Below, one piece after another: positions 43,795 through 51,853 of a stretch of 64,000 nucleotides of DNA. The position numbers and the translations under genes were made by a program. The notes under the pieces were generated by a model. The model saw nothing but the letters and a program-made list of their open reading frames with translations, did not search any database and was not told where the DNA came from. Origin of the DNA: Nocardia iowensis (GTDB lineage Bacteria > Actinomycetota > Actinomycetes > Mycobacteriales > Mycobacteriaceae); assembly GCF_019222765.1 (NCBI RefSeq), contig NZ_CP078145.1, positions 744,001 through 808,000 on the forward strand, given 5' to 3'. Every line of letters starts with the position of its first letter. Position 1 is the first letter of the stretch.

Positions 43795-44388
43795 TCAGCG
43801 TTTTCCGCCGAAGAGCCCGCCGAGCACGTTCCCCAGTGCGCCACCGGCGTTCTTGGCCAGTGCCTCGCCGATCGCTCCGCCGATGCCACCGCTCTTGCTG
43901 CTGCCGCCGAGCAGGCCGCCGAGCAGATCGCCGAGTGCGCCGCCGTCGGATTGCTGCTGCGGCTGCGTGGCCGTATTGCCGCTGCCGCCGGTCATCTGCT
44001 TGGCCAGGTAGGCGAGCACGATCGGGGCGAGAATCGGCATGAGTTTGGCGATCAGGTCGCTGCCGCCGGTGCCATCGGTCGCGCCGAGCGCGCTGATCAC
44101 CGTGTTCTTCTCGTCACCGAAAACGTTCTCGACGATCTTCGAGCCGTCGGCGACGTCGACCTTGTCGATGTCGACCGCACCCTCGCCCTCGACCAGGTCG
44201 CCGTGGTTGTCCAGCGCACCGACCAGCGAGGCGGCGCCTTCGGGTTTCGTTGCGTTCGCCTGCAGCCCGCCGAGCAGCGTGGGCAGCGCCGCTTGGACCG
44301 CGGTCGTCGCGGTGTTCTCGTCGACGCCGAGCTTCGCGGCGATCTGGGCGATGGGCACCTGGGAGAGCAAATCATCGAAGGAAGTCAT
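43795..44388 (-). CDS. DUF937 domain protein
   Basis: The 197-aa product begins MTSFDDLLSQVPIAQIAAKLGVDENTATTAVQAALPTLLGGL, the DUF937 helical signature (YidB-like bacterial proteins of unknown role). The C-terminal 70 residues are Gly/Ala-rich amphipathic repeats (GGALGDLLGGLLGG, GGAIGEALAK), possibly membrane- or assembly-active. No neighbours suggest a pathway: desA lies on one side and tRNA-Lys on the other. Confidence 0.88.
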   Translation of the reverse strand: MTSFDDLLSQVPIAQIAAKLGVDENTATTAVQAALPTLLGGLQANATKPEGAASLVGALDNHGDLVEGEGAVDIDKVDVADGSKIVENVFGDEKNTVISALGATDGTGGSDLIAKLMPILAPIVLAYLAKQMTGGSGNTATQPQQQSDGGALGDLLGGLLGGSSKSGGIGGAIGEALAKNAGGALGNVLGGLFGGKR

Positions 44389-44547
44389 CAGCTCCGCCTT
44401 GTCGAGGGATGACCCGGGATCGCCCGTGTCGCGCTCACAGTAGGGGAATGCCCGGATGGAGTGTGGTCTTTCGAGTCTCGCGCGCCGGGGGCGCGTTGTC
44501 AGTATGAACGTCGCGATGGCGCGTGCAATAGCCCGAGGAAACGAGTG

Positions 44548-44574
44548 CGGGCGCCCGGTGAGACCGGGCGCCCG
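44548..44574 (-). terminator. Terminator of tRNA-Lys
   Basis: CGGGCGCCCGGT and its exact complement (12 bp, loop GAG) lie 8 bases past the tRNA 3' end on the minus strand. Confidence 0.8.
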
Positions 44575-44581
44575 ATGGGTG

Positions 44582-44654
44582 TGCCCCCAGTAGGGCTCGA
44601 ACCTACGACCTGCGGATTAAAAGTCCGTAGCTCTACCAACTGAGCTATAGGGGC
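44582..44654 (-). tRNA. tRNA-Lys (TTT anticodon)
   Basis: The minus strand reads GCCCCTATAGCTCAGTTGG at the 5' end; the anticodon loop is CTTTTAA with anticodon TTT; the T-arm is GTAGGTTCGAGCCCTAC; the acceptor pairs GCCCCTA with TGGGGGC, discriminator A. Length 73, no encoded CCA. Confidence 0.95.
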
Positions 44655-45305
44655 GCGGTGGGCCAGTGTAGTAGGCGCGGCGCGATGACCCAAATGGGGG
44701 AGTGCGGCGCGGCGCGGGATAGGTGTCCCGCCGATCGCGGGTGTCGGCGGGTAGTGGCAACCTGACGCCGAGACTTGTTGTCGCGCCTAGTAACGCGGGA
44801 TGCGTGGGACGCGATCTTGCGGGTAAACATTTGGTACCCAACTTTGTTCATTGAACGAAGATTTGGATATCATCGAAACATGTTGGCTAGCAATGTCTTT
44901 GGATTTGCGGGGGGTGAGTGGCCCGAGCTCGGGGGCGCACGCCGGTGGGGTGAGCGGGCGGGCTGCGGGCGATGGCCGGTGTTCCGGTCGGCCGGTCGAC
45001 TCGGGTGAACGACGCTGGGACGCTGTCGATTTGGGGGCTCGAGCAGACAGGGAAGCTTGGTTGCGCGATGTTTGCTGTAACAGTAAACCGGCTCGGTCAG
45101 TTACCTGACTCGTCGGTTTGCCGCGTGTCGGATGGGGTTTCCGGGTACGGTAACCACTTGATGAATTCCGGAAGAATCGCCGACTCGTCCGGTGATTCGG
45201 AATTCGGCTTATCGTTGATGTGCCCGAACGTGTCGCGACCGGTCCGGCCGATCGTGGCTCACCTGGAGACGACGCCGCGGGAGGCAGATCCGAGACGAAG
45301 AAATA

Positions 45306-45337
45306 CCCGGGTGCGCACCCCCTGCGGCGCACCCGGG
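45306..45337. terminator. Orphan hairpin upstream of the TetR gene
   Basis: CCCGGGTGCGC and its exact complement (11 bp, 10-base loop) with no recognised gene in front on either strand. It could end a small RNA or read-through transcript. Confidence 0.45.
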
Positions 45338-45381
45338 CAGGAAAACTATACCAGCTGGTGTGTTTCAGGTTTTTCGCAAGT

Positions 45382-45421
45382 TTTCGTACCGAAAGTTTGA
45401 AACTGGGCGAAAACCCGGTTT
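45382..45421. promoter_or_regulatory. Candidate autoregulatory operators of the TetR gene
   Basis: TTTCG-TAC-CGAAA (45382-45394) is a perfect inverted repeat. AAACTGGG and CCCGGTTT (45400-45407, 45414-45421) form an 8-6-8 repeat with one mismatch. The AAACYGG/CCGGTTT half-sites resemble autoregulatory elements bound by gamma-butyrolactone receptors. They lie about 95-130 bp before the regulator's start. Confidence 0.5.
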
Positions 45422-45514
45422 GAAGTATTGATAAAACTCATAACTTCGCGTCAAGGGCCCGTTCCTTTGGGGGTGGCTGTTTGGCGGCGAGTAGGCTTCG
45501 GAGGCGTTTCGAGC

Positions 45515-46180
45515 ATGGCACGGCAGCAAGAGCGGGCCCGCCGGACACGTGCGGCGATTATCAGGTCCGCCGCCGTTGAGTTCGGGAAGAGCGGCTATGC
45601 CGCTGCATCGCTCAACCGCATATTGGAAGGGTCGCGTGCCACCAAGGGCGCCATGTACTTCCATTTCGATTCCAAGGAAGATCTCGCGCGCGCCGTACTG
45701 GAGACGGCGGTCGAACGCTATCGCGCCTCGGCCGAGCGTTGGGTCGGCCGAACGGATCTCGGACCACTGGACATCATGCACGGCATGATCGACGAGATGG
45801 CATTACGGCTCGAGCACGACATCATCGTGCAGGCCGAATACCGGTTGATCATCGAGCCCGACTTCTACCGGGACGTGCAAACCGGCGGCGGCCGGATCCT
45901 CGGGCGCGCCACCCGCGCGCTCACGGTCCGCGCCATCGACCAAGGGCAACTGCGCGCCGACGCGGACGCCGACCGGTTCACCCGCACGCTGACCGCCGCG
46001 CTGGCCGGCCAGCGATACATGATCGACGCACACGGCAGCGGCATCGATCTGCGGGCCCGCTTCGAGGAAGCGCTCGAGGTGATCATCGAATCGATGGCAA
46101 CCCCGGAGTGGACCGAGAAGTTCCGCAACGATGGCTGGCGCACCCACGCGCGCCTCGAGGAGCTCAGTTTGGGACTCTGA
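45515..46180 (+). CDS. TetR regulator of the ScbR/ArpA (gamma-butyrolactone receptor) type
   Basis: The 221-aa product has the TetR HTH RRTRAAIIRSAAVEFGKSGYAAASLNRILEGSRATKGAMYFHFDSKEDLARAVLE. The 'QERARRTRxAI...TKGAMYFHF' wording is characteristic of gamma-butyrolactone autoregulator receptors, with a C-terminal ligand-binding half. ATG at 45515 follows GGAGG by 10 bases; the upstream extension to 45428 is not family-like. No butyrolactone synthase (AfsA-like) gene is in the window, so it may be an orphan or pseudo-receptor. Palindromes upstream suggest autorepression. Confidence 0.85.
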   Translation: MARQQERARRTRAAIIRSAAVEFGKSGYAAASLNRILEGSRATKGAMYFHFDSKEDLARAVLETAVERYRASAERWVGRTDLGPLDIMHGMIDEMALRLEHDIIVQAEYRLIIEPDFYRDVQTGGGRILGRATRALTVRAIDQGQLRADADADRFTRTLTAALAGQRYMIDAHGSGIDLRARFEEALEVIIESMATPEWTEKFRNDGWRTHARLEELSLGL

Positions 46181-46275
46181 CCAGCCGGTTTGGGAATCGA
46201 GTCCGGTCTGTCATAAGCTAACCGGGCTCCCAACGGACAGCCGTTGAAGCCGGTTCCGGAGAAATCCGGAGACGA

Positions 46276-46348
46276 GCCCCCTTCGTCTAGCGGCCTAGGA
46301 CGCCGCCCTTTCAAGGCGGTAGCGCGGGTTCGAATCCCGTAGGGGGTA
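46276..46348 (+). tRNA. tRNA-Glu (TTC anticodon)
   Basis: Acceptor GCCCCCT pairs with AGGGGGT plus discriminator A; D-arm TCGTCTAGCGGCCTAGGA; anticodon loop CTTTCAA with TTC; T-arm CGCGGGTTCGAATCCCG. 73 nt. Confidence 0.95.
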
Positions 46349-46377
46349 CGGTCTTCGGATCGTTGGAAGCACAGCAA

Positions 46378-46451
46378 GGCCCTGTGGCGCAGTTGGTTAG
46401 CGCGCCGCCCTGTCACGGCGGAGGTCGCGGGTTCGAGTCCCGTCAGGGTCG
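46378..46451 (+). tRNA. tRNA-Asp (GTC anticodon)
   Basis: Acceptor GGCCCTG pairs with CAGGGTC (one G-T), discriminator G; anticodon loop CTGTCAC with GTC; T-arm CGCGGGTTCGAGTCCCG. 74 nt. Twenty-nine bases after tRNA-Glu. Confidence 0.95.
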
Positions 46452-46509
46452 CAAGTGAGCGCCGGAGCAATCCGGCGTTTCGCGTATGGCATTCAACTCG
46501 GGTGCCTGC

Positions 46510-46583
46510 GGCCAGGTAGCTCAGTTGGTACGAGCGTCCGCCTGAAAAGCGGAAGGTCGCCGGTTCGATCCCGGCCCTGGCCA
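46510..46583 (+). tRNA. tRNA-Phe (GAA anticodon)
   Basis: Acceptor GGCCAGG pairs with CCTGGCC, discriminator A; anticodon loop CTGAAAA with GAA; T-arm GCCGGTTCGATCCCGGC. 74 nt. The Glu-Asp-Phe order is common in actinobacteria. Confidence 0.95.
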
Positions 46584-46596
46584 CTCCACTCGTAGG

Positions 46597-46631
46597 CGAG
46601 CCCTGCACGCGGAATGCGCGTGCGGGGCTCG
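46597..46631 (+). terminator. Terminator of the tRNA cluster
   Basis: CGAGCCCTGCACGCG pairs with CGCGTGCGGGGCTCG (15 bp, one wobble), followed by a T-rich tail TTTCGTTCGTTTCTT. Confidence 0.85.
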
Positions 46632-47134
46632 TTTCGTTCGTTTCTTGTGGGGGTGCAACCCCCACGCCCCGCTCGGCGGGGCTTCGCCCCCCGAACCCCC
46701 TCCGTCCCACGGGTGCCCGTTCGGCGGGCTTCGCCTTCCGAATGTCTGGCCGTTGTGGACTCGCTGGTTGGGGGTTTGCGCGCCGAATCTTCCCCCTGTT
46801 GTGAACCCGCTCGGCGGTGCTTTGCGCTGCGCGTACCCCTGACGGGGCGCGCTTTTCGGCGGCGTTTGCCCTGAGTGTCGTGTGCCCGTGGGGAAGCCCT
46901 TCTTGTCCGGTTGACGGTCTTCGCTATTCGAATCGTCGCTGTGCGAGGCGCCTCCCGATCGGTAGGGGTTGGTTCGTCAACTCTCTTGGGTGGAGCGTTG
47001 GGACTGTGATTGGTCACAGGGGATGGGTTGCTGGGGGGCTTTCTTTTCACAAATCCGCTGGTAAGGGGATGGGGCGGTTACTGGGTGGTTAGTGTGAATC
47101 GAAGGTTCAGGTAGTTCCGAGGAAAGGGGCTGTC
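46632..47134. repeat. Repeat-rich spacer with degenerate hairpin units
   Basis: GTGGGGG-TGCAA-CCCCCAC (46647-46665) is followed by three related units centred on CCCG(C/T)TCGGCGG(G/T)GCTT: 46666-46695, 46715-46742 and 46805-46833. The first two also form GC-rich hairpins. Open frames here are low-complexity and not trusted. This 500-bp stretch holds the promoter of the PucR gene near its end (GAGGAAAGGGG is that gene's ribosome binding region). Confidence 0.55.
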
Positions 47135-48388
47135 ATGGTCGACAGTTCAGTGATGTCCGCGCCGTTGCGGGACTTTCGAGCCTTATCTCGGCAGATGGTG
47201 GGGCATTTCGTGGAGAACGTGGTGCCGTGCGGGACGATGCCGGGGGACGCGATCAACGGGGATATCACGACGATCACTCGGGTTTGCCTGGAGCTGTCGG
47301 CGAGCATGCTGGATGGGGAGAACATCCCGGAGAAGCTGGGGCAGGTGGAGGAGGCTGCCGCGGCGTGGGCGCGGGAGGGGGTGCCGATCGATACGGTGCT
47401 GCATGCCATCCATGAGGGGTTCAAGATGGGCATGGCGTTGATCGTGTCGAAACTGACGGTGAAGGATTTCGACAGCTTCGTCGAGGGGTCGCAGACGAAC
47501 ATCGAGATCTTGGACACGCTGACCACGGCGATCTCGCGCGCCTACTTCCGGGAACTGCGATCGGTTGTCGGCGAACACCATACGGCCGTGCACACGCTGA
47601 CCTCGGCGCTGCTCGGCGGCTATCCGACGTCGACGATGGCCCGCGAATGCGGCATTGCCATCGCGGAGTCGTATCTGGTGCTGGCGGTGGCCATTCCGCG
47701 GCACAGCGACGAACGCAACCCGGCCGTCGACGGAAAGGTGGTGGCCCGCCGTAAGCTGCGCCGCGCGCAGGCCGAGCTGGCGGCTCGGTGTGGGGGCCAG
47801 GCGCTTTCGCTGCTGAGCGTCGACGGTGGCACGATCCTCATTCCCGTCGAGCCGCACGGCGAGACGGCACTCGACGAACTCGTCGACGGTCTCTCGCACG
47901 CGGCGCAGGTCGGCATCACCGCGGCAGTCGTGGCGGCGACAGCGGACGAGATTCCGCGCGCGGTAGACCAGGCGCACGAACTGCTGGACATGGTTCAGAG
48001 ATTGCAGTCGGTGCCCGGCCTGTACCGATTCGAGCAACTCGCCCTCGAATACCAGCTCACCCGGCCGGGTCCCGGCCGGGAACACCTCGGCGCGGCGCTG
48101 ACGCCCCTCGACGAGCATCCCGAACTGCTGGAGACCCTGCAAATCCACATCGGCAACAACCTCAACCGCCAGCGGACCGCGCGTCTCCTGCACGTGCACA
48201 CCAACACGGTCGACTACCGGCTCAAGCGGATCGGCCAGCTGACCGGCTTCGACCCCGCCCAACCCTCCGGCCTCTGGTACCTCCGCTCCGCCCTGATAGC
48301 CCGCTCCTACCGCGCCGAACGTCGCGAAAACGACGTCCCACCCGCCACCGAGCCCCGCCTCTCGGTAGTCGGCAAACCAGGGTCATAG
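47135..48388 (+). CDS. PucR/CdaR-type transcriptional regulator with RsbRD-like N-terminus
   Basis: The 417-aa product has an N-terminal helical RsbT co-antagonist-like domain (about 10-150, RQMVGHFVENVVPCGTMPGDAINGDITTITRVCLEL) and a C-terminal PucR-type HTH (about 325-395): ELLETLQIHIGNNLNRQRTARLLHVHTNTVDYRLKRIGQLTGFDP. A GGDEF-like middle region lies between. Nocardia and Rhodococcus carry many such regulators, mostly of unknown target. ATG at 47135 has AGGAAAGGGG upstream. No flanking operon indicates the target. Confidence 0.88.
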   Translation: MVDSSVMSAPLRDFRALSRQMVGHFVENVVPCGTMPGDAINGDITTITRVCLELSASMLDGENIPEKLGQVEEAAAAWAREGVPIDTVLHAIHEGFKMGMALIVSKLTVKDFDSFVEGSQTNIEILDTLTTAISRAYFRELRSVVGEHHTAVHTLTSALLGGYPTSTMARECGIAIAESYLVLAVAIPRHSDERNPAVDGKVVARRKLRRAQAELAARCGGQALSLLSVDGGTILIPVEPHGETALDELVDGLSHAAQVGITAAVVAATADEIPRAVDQAHELLDMVQRLQSVPGLYRFEQLALEYQLTRPGPGREHLGAALTPLDEHPELLETLQIHIGNNLNRQRTARLLHVHTNTVDYRLKRIGQLTGFDPAQPSGLWYLRSALIARSYRAERRENDVPPATEPRLSVVGKPGS

Positions 48389-48566
48389 CCCGAGCGGGAC
48401 CTGGCTGCGGCAAATCGCGAGTAGGCCCGCTGTCATGTCCCGCTCGCGGCAGCCAAAGGCGCTCGGGTGGGCGGCGGACGTGGGTGGGCGGCTTGTGGGA
48501 TGGCAAGTGCGGCGGTTGACCTTGGAAAGTGCCCTGGGCGGGCGGCGCGGATGGGATGCTGGGGGT

Positions 48567-48752
48567 ATGGCTGAGCGCTGGTATTACTGCTTGAAGCACA
48601 AGCGGGCCGAGAAGGGGCGGCAGTGCTGGTTCCAGGATCGGATGGGGCCGTATCCGGATCAGGCGACCGCGGAGCGGGCGCTGGAGATCGTCAAGGCGCG
48701 CAATGCGCAGGCGGATGCAGGGGATAAATCATGGCGCGATGATGGCGAGTGA
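48567..48752 (+). CDS. Small SPOR-like conserved protein
   Basis: The 61-aa product MAERWYYCLKHKRAEKG continues CWFQDRMGPYPDQATAERALEIVKARN, then an acidic tail. The 'RWYYCLKHxxVE...C...RLGPYPTxxEAxxAL' pattern is that of a small actinobacterial family usually annotated as SPOR-domain-like. Two cysteines at the middle of the chain are conserved in the family as recalled. Function unknown. The ATG has GGGGG immediately upstream and a longer open frame from 48435 is not supported. Confidence 0.75.
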   Translation: MAERWYYCLKHKRAEKGRQCWFQDRMGPYPDQATAERALEIVKARNAQADAGDKSWRDDGE

Positions 48753-49014
48753 CCGAATTGGCAACTAGCAGTGTTCCTGCGTGCCTACTGATTTCGTGCG
48801 AACATGGGTAACTCGTCGGGTACCAGCTCACTCATCCACTACCCCGCCGCCGGTCGCCAACGCTGCTCGAGCGCATCCTGAGCCTGGCCTGAGGCCCGGA
48901 GAGGCGGGGGAGCCTCCTTCAGTTCGATCAAGTACGGTTTCTCAGAAATCAGACGAATGCTCGGGGTCCTGTCGTGGCTGCGGGCTGGACCAGGATCAGC
49001 AGGGAGGGCGACCC

Positions 49015-49734
49015 TTGAGGGTTACCGTTGTTGTGCCGACCTACAACGAGCGGGAGAATCTGCCGGTTGCGGTGGAGCGGCTGACCGCGCTGCCGGTGCC
49101 CGACCTGCACGTGCTCGTGGTCGACGACAGCTCGCCGGACGGAACCGGTGACGTTGCCGACAAGCTGGCCGTCGAGCTGCCGAATGTGGTGGGCGTGCTG
49201 CACCGGACCGAGAAAGACGGTCTCGGACGGGCCTACATCGCGGGCATCACCCGGGCGCTCGACGAGGGCGCCGATGTGGTGATCCAGATGGACGCCGACC
49301 TGTCGCATCCGGCCGAGGTGATTCCGGCAATGCTGGAGAAGCTGACGACCACCGACGCCGGTGTCGTGCTCGGCTCGCGCTATGTGCCCGGCGGCTCCAC
49401 CGCCGCCGAATGGAAGTGGTACCGCAAGGCGCTGTCCGCGTGGGCCAACTTCTATGTGAACCTGATCCTGCGACTGCACGTGAAGGACGCCACCGCCGGA
49501 TTCAAGGCGTGGAAGGCGGACACGCTGCGCGCCATCGACGTCGCCTCGATCCGCAGCAACGGGTACTCGTTCCAGGTGGAGATGAACTACCGGACGGTCA
49601 AGAAGGGCATCGAGATCGCCGAGGTGCCGATCCGCTTCGAGGAACGCACCCTGGGTGCTTCGAAGATGAGCCTGAAGGTGCAGCTGGAATCGGCGCTGAT
49701 GCCGTGGAAGCTGCTCTTCGGCCGCTCCGTCTGA
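49015..49734 (+). CDS. ppm1: Polyprenol monophosphomannose synthase (Ppm1 catalytic domain, GT2)
   Basis: Transfers mannose from GDP-mannose to polyprenyl phosphate on the inner face of the membrane; the product feeds lipomannan/LAM synthesis and protein mannosylation. The 239-aa product has TVVVPTYNERENLP, VVDDSSPDGTGD, the metal motif DADLSHPAE, GSRYVPGG and GFKAWKADTLRAI. It is stand-alone; M. tuberculosis Ppm1 is fused to an apolipoprotein acyltransferase domain. TTG at 49015 follows GGGAGGG by 6 bases and starts directly at the fold. No acyltransferase gene is adjacent. Confidence 0.92.
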   Translation: MRVTVVVPTYNERENLPVAVERLTALPVPDLHVLVVDDSSPDGTGDVADKLAVELPNVVGVLHRTEKDGLGRAYIAGITRALDEGADVVIQMDADLSHPAEVIPAMLEKLTTTDAGVVLGSRYVPGGSTAAEWKWYRKALSAWANFYVNLILRLHVKDATAGFKAWKADTLRAIDVASIRSNGYSFQVEMNYRTVKKGIEIAEVPIRFEERTLGASKMSLKVQLESALMPWKLLFGRSV

Positions 49735-49745
49735 ACCCCGACGCC

Positions 49746-49786
49746 CCGCAGGGCCCCGCATCCGCGATGGATGTGGGGCCCTGCGG
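49746..49786. terminator. Terminator between ppm1 and the DUF6069 gene
   Basis: CGCAGGGCCCCGCATCC pairs with GGATGTGGGGCCCTGCG (17 bp, one wobble), shared by the two convergent genes. Confidence 0.8.
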
Positions 49787-49800
49787 CATTCGGGGGTGCT

Positions 49801-50238
49801 TCAGTTGGCGGTCAGTCCACGTCGCATCGCTTCCAGTCCGATCACCAGGACCGGCGCCAGCACCACGTGCATGACGGACAAGGCGACGGTGCTCGCGGTA
49901 TCGAACGCGGCCGAGACGGTGAGGCCGATGGTCGCGATGGCGAGGACGCTGCCGACGACCTGAGCCACCCGCAGCACCCCCACCCAGCGGTAGGAGATCA
50001 GCGCGGCCAGGGTCATGCCGATCAACAGCGGCACCGCGGAGGACAGGATCACCCCGACGCCCCCGACGTAGTTGGTGACACCCTTCTCGACCACCTCGAA
50101 CGAGCCGCCTGCGGCTTCGCCGAGCAGCCAGACGGCGAGGTTGACGACGACCGCGACAGCGACGCTGCCGATGATCGCGACCGGACGGTTGACGGCGGGG
50201 ATGCGCAGGGCGGGGGTGGTGGCCTGGATGGCGGTCAT
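49801..50238 (-). CDS. DUF6069 membrane protein
   Basis: The 145-aa product has four predicted membrane helices (about 20-40, 60-80, 88-108 and 115-135) and the layout of DUF6069: NRPVAIIGSVAVAVVVNLAVWLLGEAAGGSFEV and SAAFDTASTVALSVMHVVLAPVLVIGLE. Function is unknown for the family. ATG at 50238 has GAGGAG upstream; the extended frame to 50337 is not needed. It is convergent with ppm1. Confidence 0.8.
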   Translation of the reverse strand: MTAIQATTPALRIPAVNRPVAIIGSVAVAVVVNLAVWLLGEAAGGSFEVVEKGVTNYVGGVGVILSSAVPLLIGMTLAALISYRWVGVLRVAQVVGSVLAIATIGLTVSAAFDTASTVALSVMHVVLAPVLVIGLEAMRRGLTAN

Positions 50239-50382
50239 GATGTTCTCCTCATCAGCAGCTGTGTGCTTCGGTACTGAGAACATCGTTAAACCTGAACAAT
50301 TGTTGAGGTCAATTCGAAGTGGTATGGGCTGAATCACTCAGCGGCAATGGAATTCGGCGCGCTGCGCCGGGGTTCGCGTCGG

Positions 50383-51816
50383 TCAGTCGGGCTTCGGCCA
50401 ATTCAGCAGCGTGTCCAGGTAGAGCTGACGGACCGCGGCCACCTTGTCGCCCATGTCGTTCGGATCCCAATCGCGCACATCGATGGGTTCGAGGATCGCG
50501 ACATCCACGGTGCCCTTGCGCGCGACCATCGAGTTGCGCCAACAGATTTCGCCCGCATTGCGGATGACGATGGGGATGATCGGCACGTCCGCCTGGATGG
50601 CGATGTGGAACGCGCCCTTCTTGAAGGGGCCCACGTCCGGCGTGTAAGAGCGGGTGCCCTCGGGGGCGACGGCGATCGACAAGCCGTTGCGCAGCGTCTC
50701 GACCACCGGTGCGAGCGCGGCCTTGGCCTTGTCGGTGCTCGACCGATCGATGAAGGTCACGCCGACGAAGCGCATGAGCGGCCCGAAGATCGGGTTGCGG
50801 GTGAGCTCCTTCTTGCCGATGCCGGTGACGCCGCCGCCGAGCACCTCGGGGACGATGATGATGTCGAACTGGCTCTGATGGTTGAACAGGAACACCGCGG
50901 GCCGTGGTGCGCGCGCGTGCTCGGCGCCGGTCACCCGAAGCCGCACGCCCGCGATGCGCAGGGTGTTGCCTGCCGCGTGCGCCAACAGCGCGTCGGCCAT
51001 CTGCCTGCGGTCCCTGGTCGGCGCTTTGACCGCGACGCCATAGAACGCGCCACCGAGCAGTCCGGCGAATCCCGCTGTGGTGCGGGCATAGTCGGCCGGG
51101 CGGGGCGGCTGTCGGGGGTGGAAGCGCAGTGTCGGCCACTGCTGTTCCGCGGCGATCGCGGTGAGCTGCTGATCGGGATTCACCGCGACCGGTCGACCGA
51201 CCAGGGACAGCAGCGGGCGATCGGCGGCGCTGTCGGCGTAGGCGTAACTACGCGCCAGATCCACGCCGCTGTCGGCGGCGAATTCGCGAACCGCCTCGGC
51301 TTTGCCATTGCGCCACAACGTCTTCCCATCGACGTGCCCGGTGAGGATGCCGTCCTGGACCGCCATCGGCGTGCACAGCATGTGCTCGATGCCCAGCGCG
51401 GATGCCATAGGCGCCACCTGGAACCGGGTCAGTGAGCTGGCCAGCGCCACGGTGTGTCCAGCCGCCTGGTGTGTCCGGATCAGTTGCCACGCTTCGGGAT
51501 ACAGGCGGCCGTAGACGGCACGCCGGAACAGACGCACGCCCAGCGCGTCCAGTTCGCCCTCCGGCTTGCCCGCAAGCACATCGGTGAGCTGGTGCAGGAA
51601 CCGGCCGTACGCGCCGTCGGTGGTGCCGTTGCGGATGCCGCCGAGCAGGACAGTCTCGGTGTCACGATGGCGGAACAGGCGCCGAAACAGGCCGCGTCGC
51701 GGAAATCCGTCGACGACGGTGCCGCCGAAGTCGAAGATCGCGGCGACCCCGGGACCTTGCGGCCCGGAACGGATCGCGGCGATCGCGGCCTCGAGATCGG
51801 CACTGGGCACCGTCAT
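50383..51816 (-). CDS. HAD-IB domain fused to 1-acylglycerol-3-phosphate acyltransferase (PlsC-like)
   Basis: The 477-aa product combines an N-terminal HAD-IB phosphatase-like domain (about 20-225) and a C-terminal LPLAT/PlsC acyltransferase domain (about 255-475) with NHQSQFD (HxxxxD) and APEGTRSYTPDVG. This is the Rv2483c architecture. The HAD motif I reads DFGGT: Asp29 is kept, but the second catalytic Asp is Gly31 (GAC to GGC), so phosphatase function may be lost. Motif III YADSAADRPLLSLVGRPVAVNPD is intact. It lies 37 bp after plsB on the same strand, so both acylation steps of phosphatidate synthesis are co-encoded. Confidence 0.92.
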   Translation of the reverse strand: MTVPSADLEAAIAAIRSGPQGPGVAAIFDFGGTVVDGFPRRGLFRRLFRHRDTETVLLGGIRNGTTDGAYGRFLHQLTDVLAGKPEGELDALGVRLFRRAVYGRLYPEAWQLIRTHQAAGHTVALASSLTRFQVAPMASALGIEHMLCTPMAVQDGILTGHVDGKTLWRNGKAEAVREFAADSGVDLARSYAYADSAADRPLLSLVGRPVAVNPDQQLTAIAAEQQWPTLRFHPRQPPRPADYARTTAGFAGLLGGAFYGVAVKAPTRDRRQMADALLAHAAGNTLRIAGVRLRVTGAEHARAPRPAVFLFNHQSQFDIIIVPEVLGGGVTGIGKKELTRNPIFGPLMRFVGVTFIDRSSTDKAKAALAPVVETLRNGLSIAVAPEGTRSYTPDVGPFKKGAFHIAIQADVPIIPIVIRNAGEICWRNSMVARKGTVDVAILEPIDVRDWDPNDMGDKVAAVRQLYLDTLLNWPKPD

Positions 51817-51853
51817 GGAACCTCCTGTGGGTAGCGGGGTTCAGGACTCCGCC

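Larger units (their letters stand above)
44655..45514. other. Gene-poor, locally AT-rich stretch between tRNA-Lys and the TetR gene
   Basis: This is the longest stretch without a convincing gene (860 bp). Open frames on both strands look like random high-GC or mixed sequence, with Ser/Arg-rich translations. AT-rich patches at about 44820-44900 and 45340-45450 contain palindromes: GTTCATTGAAC at 44846-44856 and the pair described at 45382-45421. A strong hairpin lies at 45306-45337. It is probably a regulatory region, possibly with an unannotated RNA ending at the hairpin. Confidence 0.4.

Noticed and set aside
44787..45332. A 181-codon minus-strand frame in the gene-poor stretch
   Set aside because: Ser/Arg/Pro-rich translation, no ribosome binding site, and it ends within a tRNA-proximal AT-rich block; not gene-like.
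46493..47050. A 185-codon minus-strand frame overlapping tRNA-Phe and its terminator
   Set aside because: It overlaps a tRNA and a repeat-rich spacer; composition is Arg/Thr-rich low complexity.
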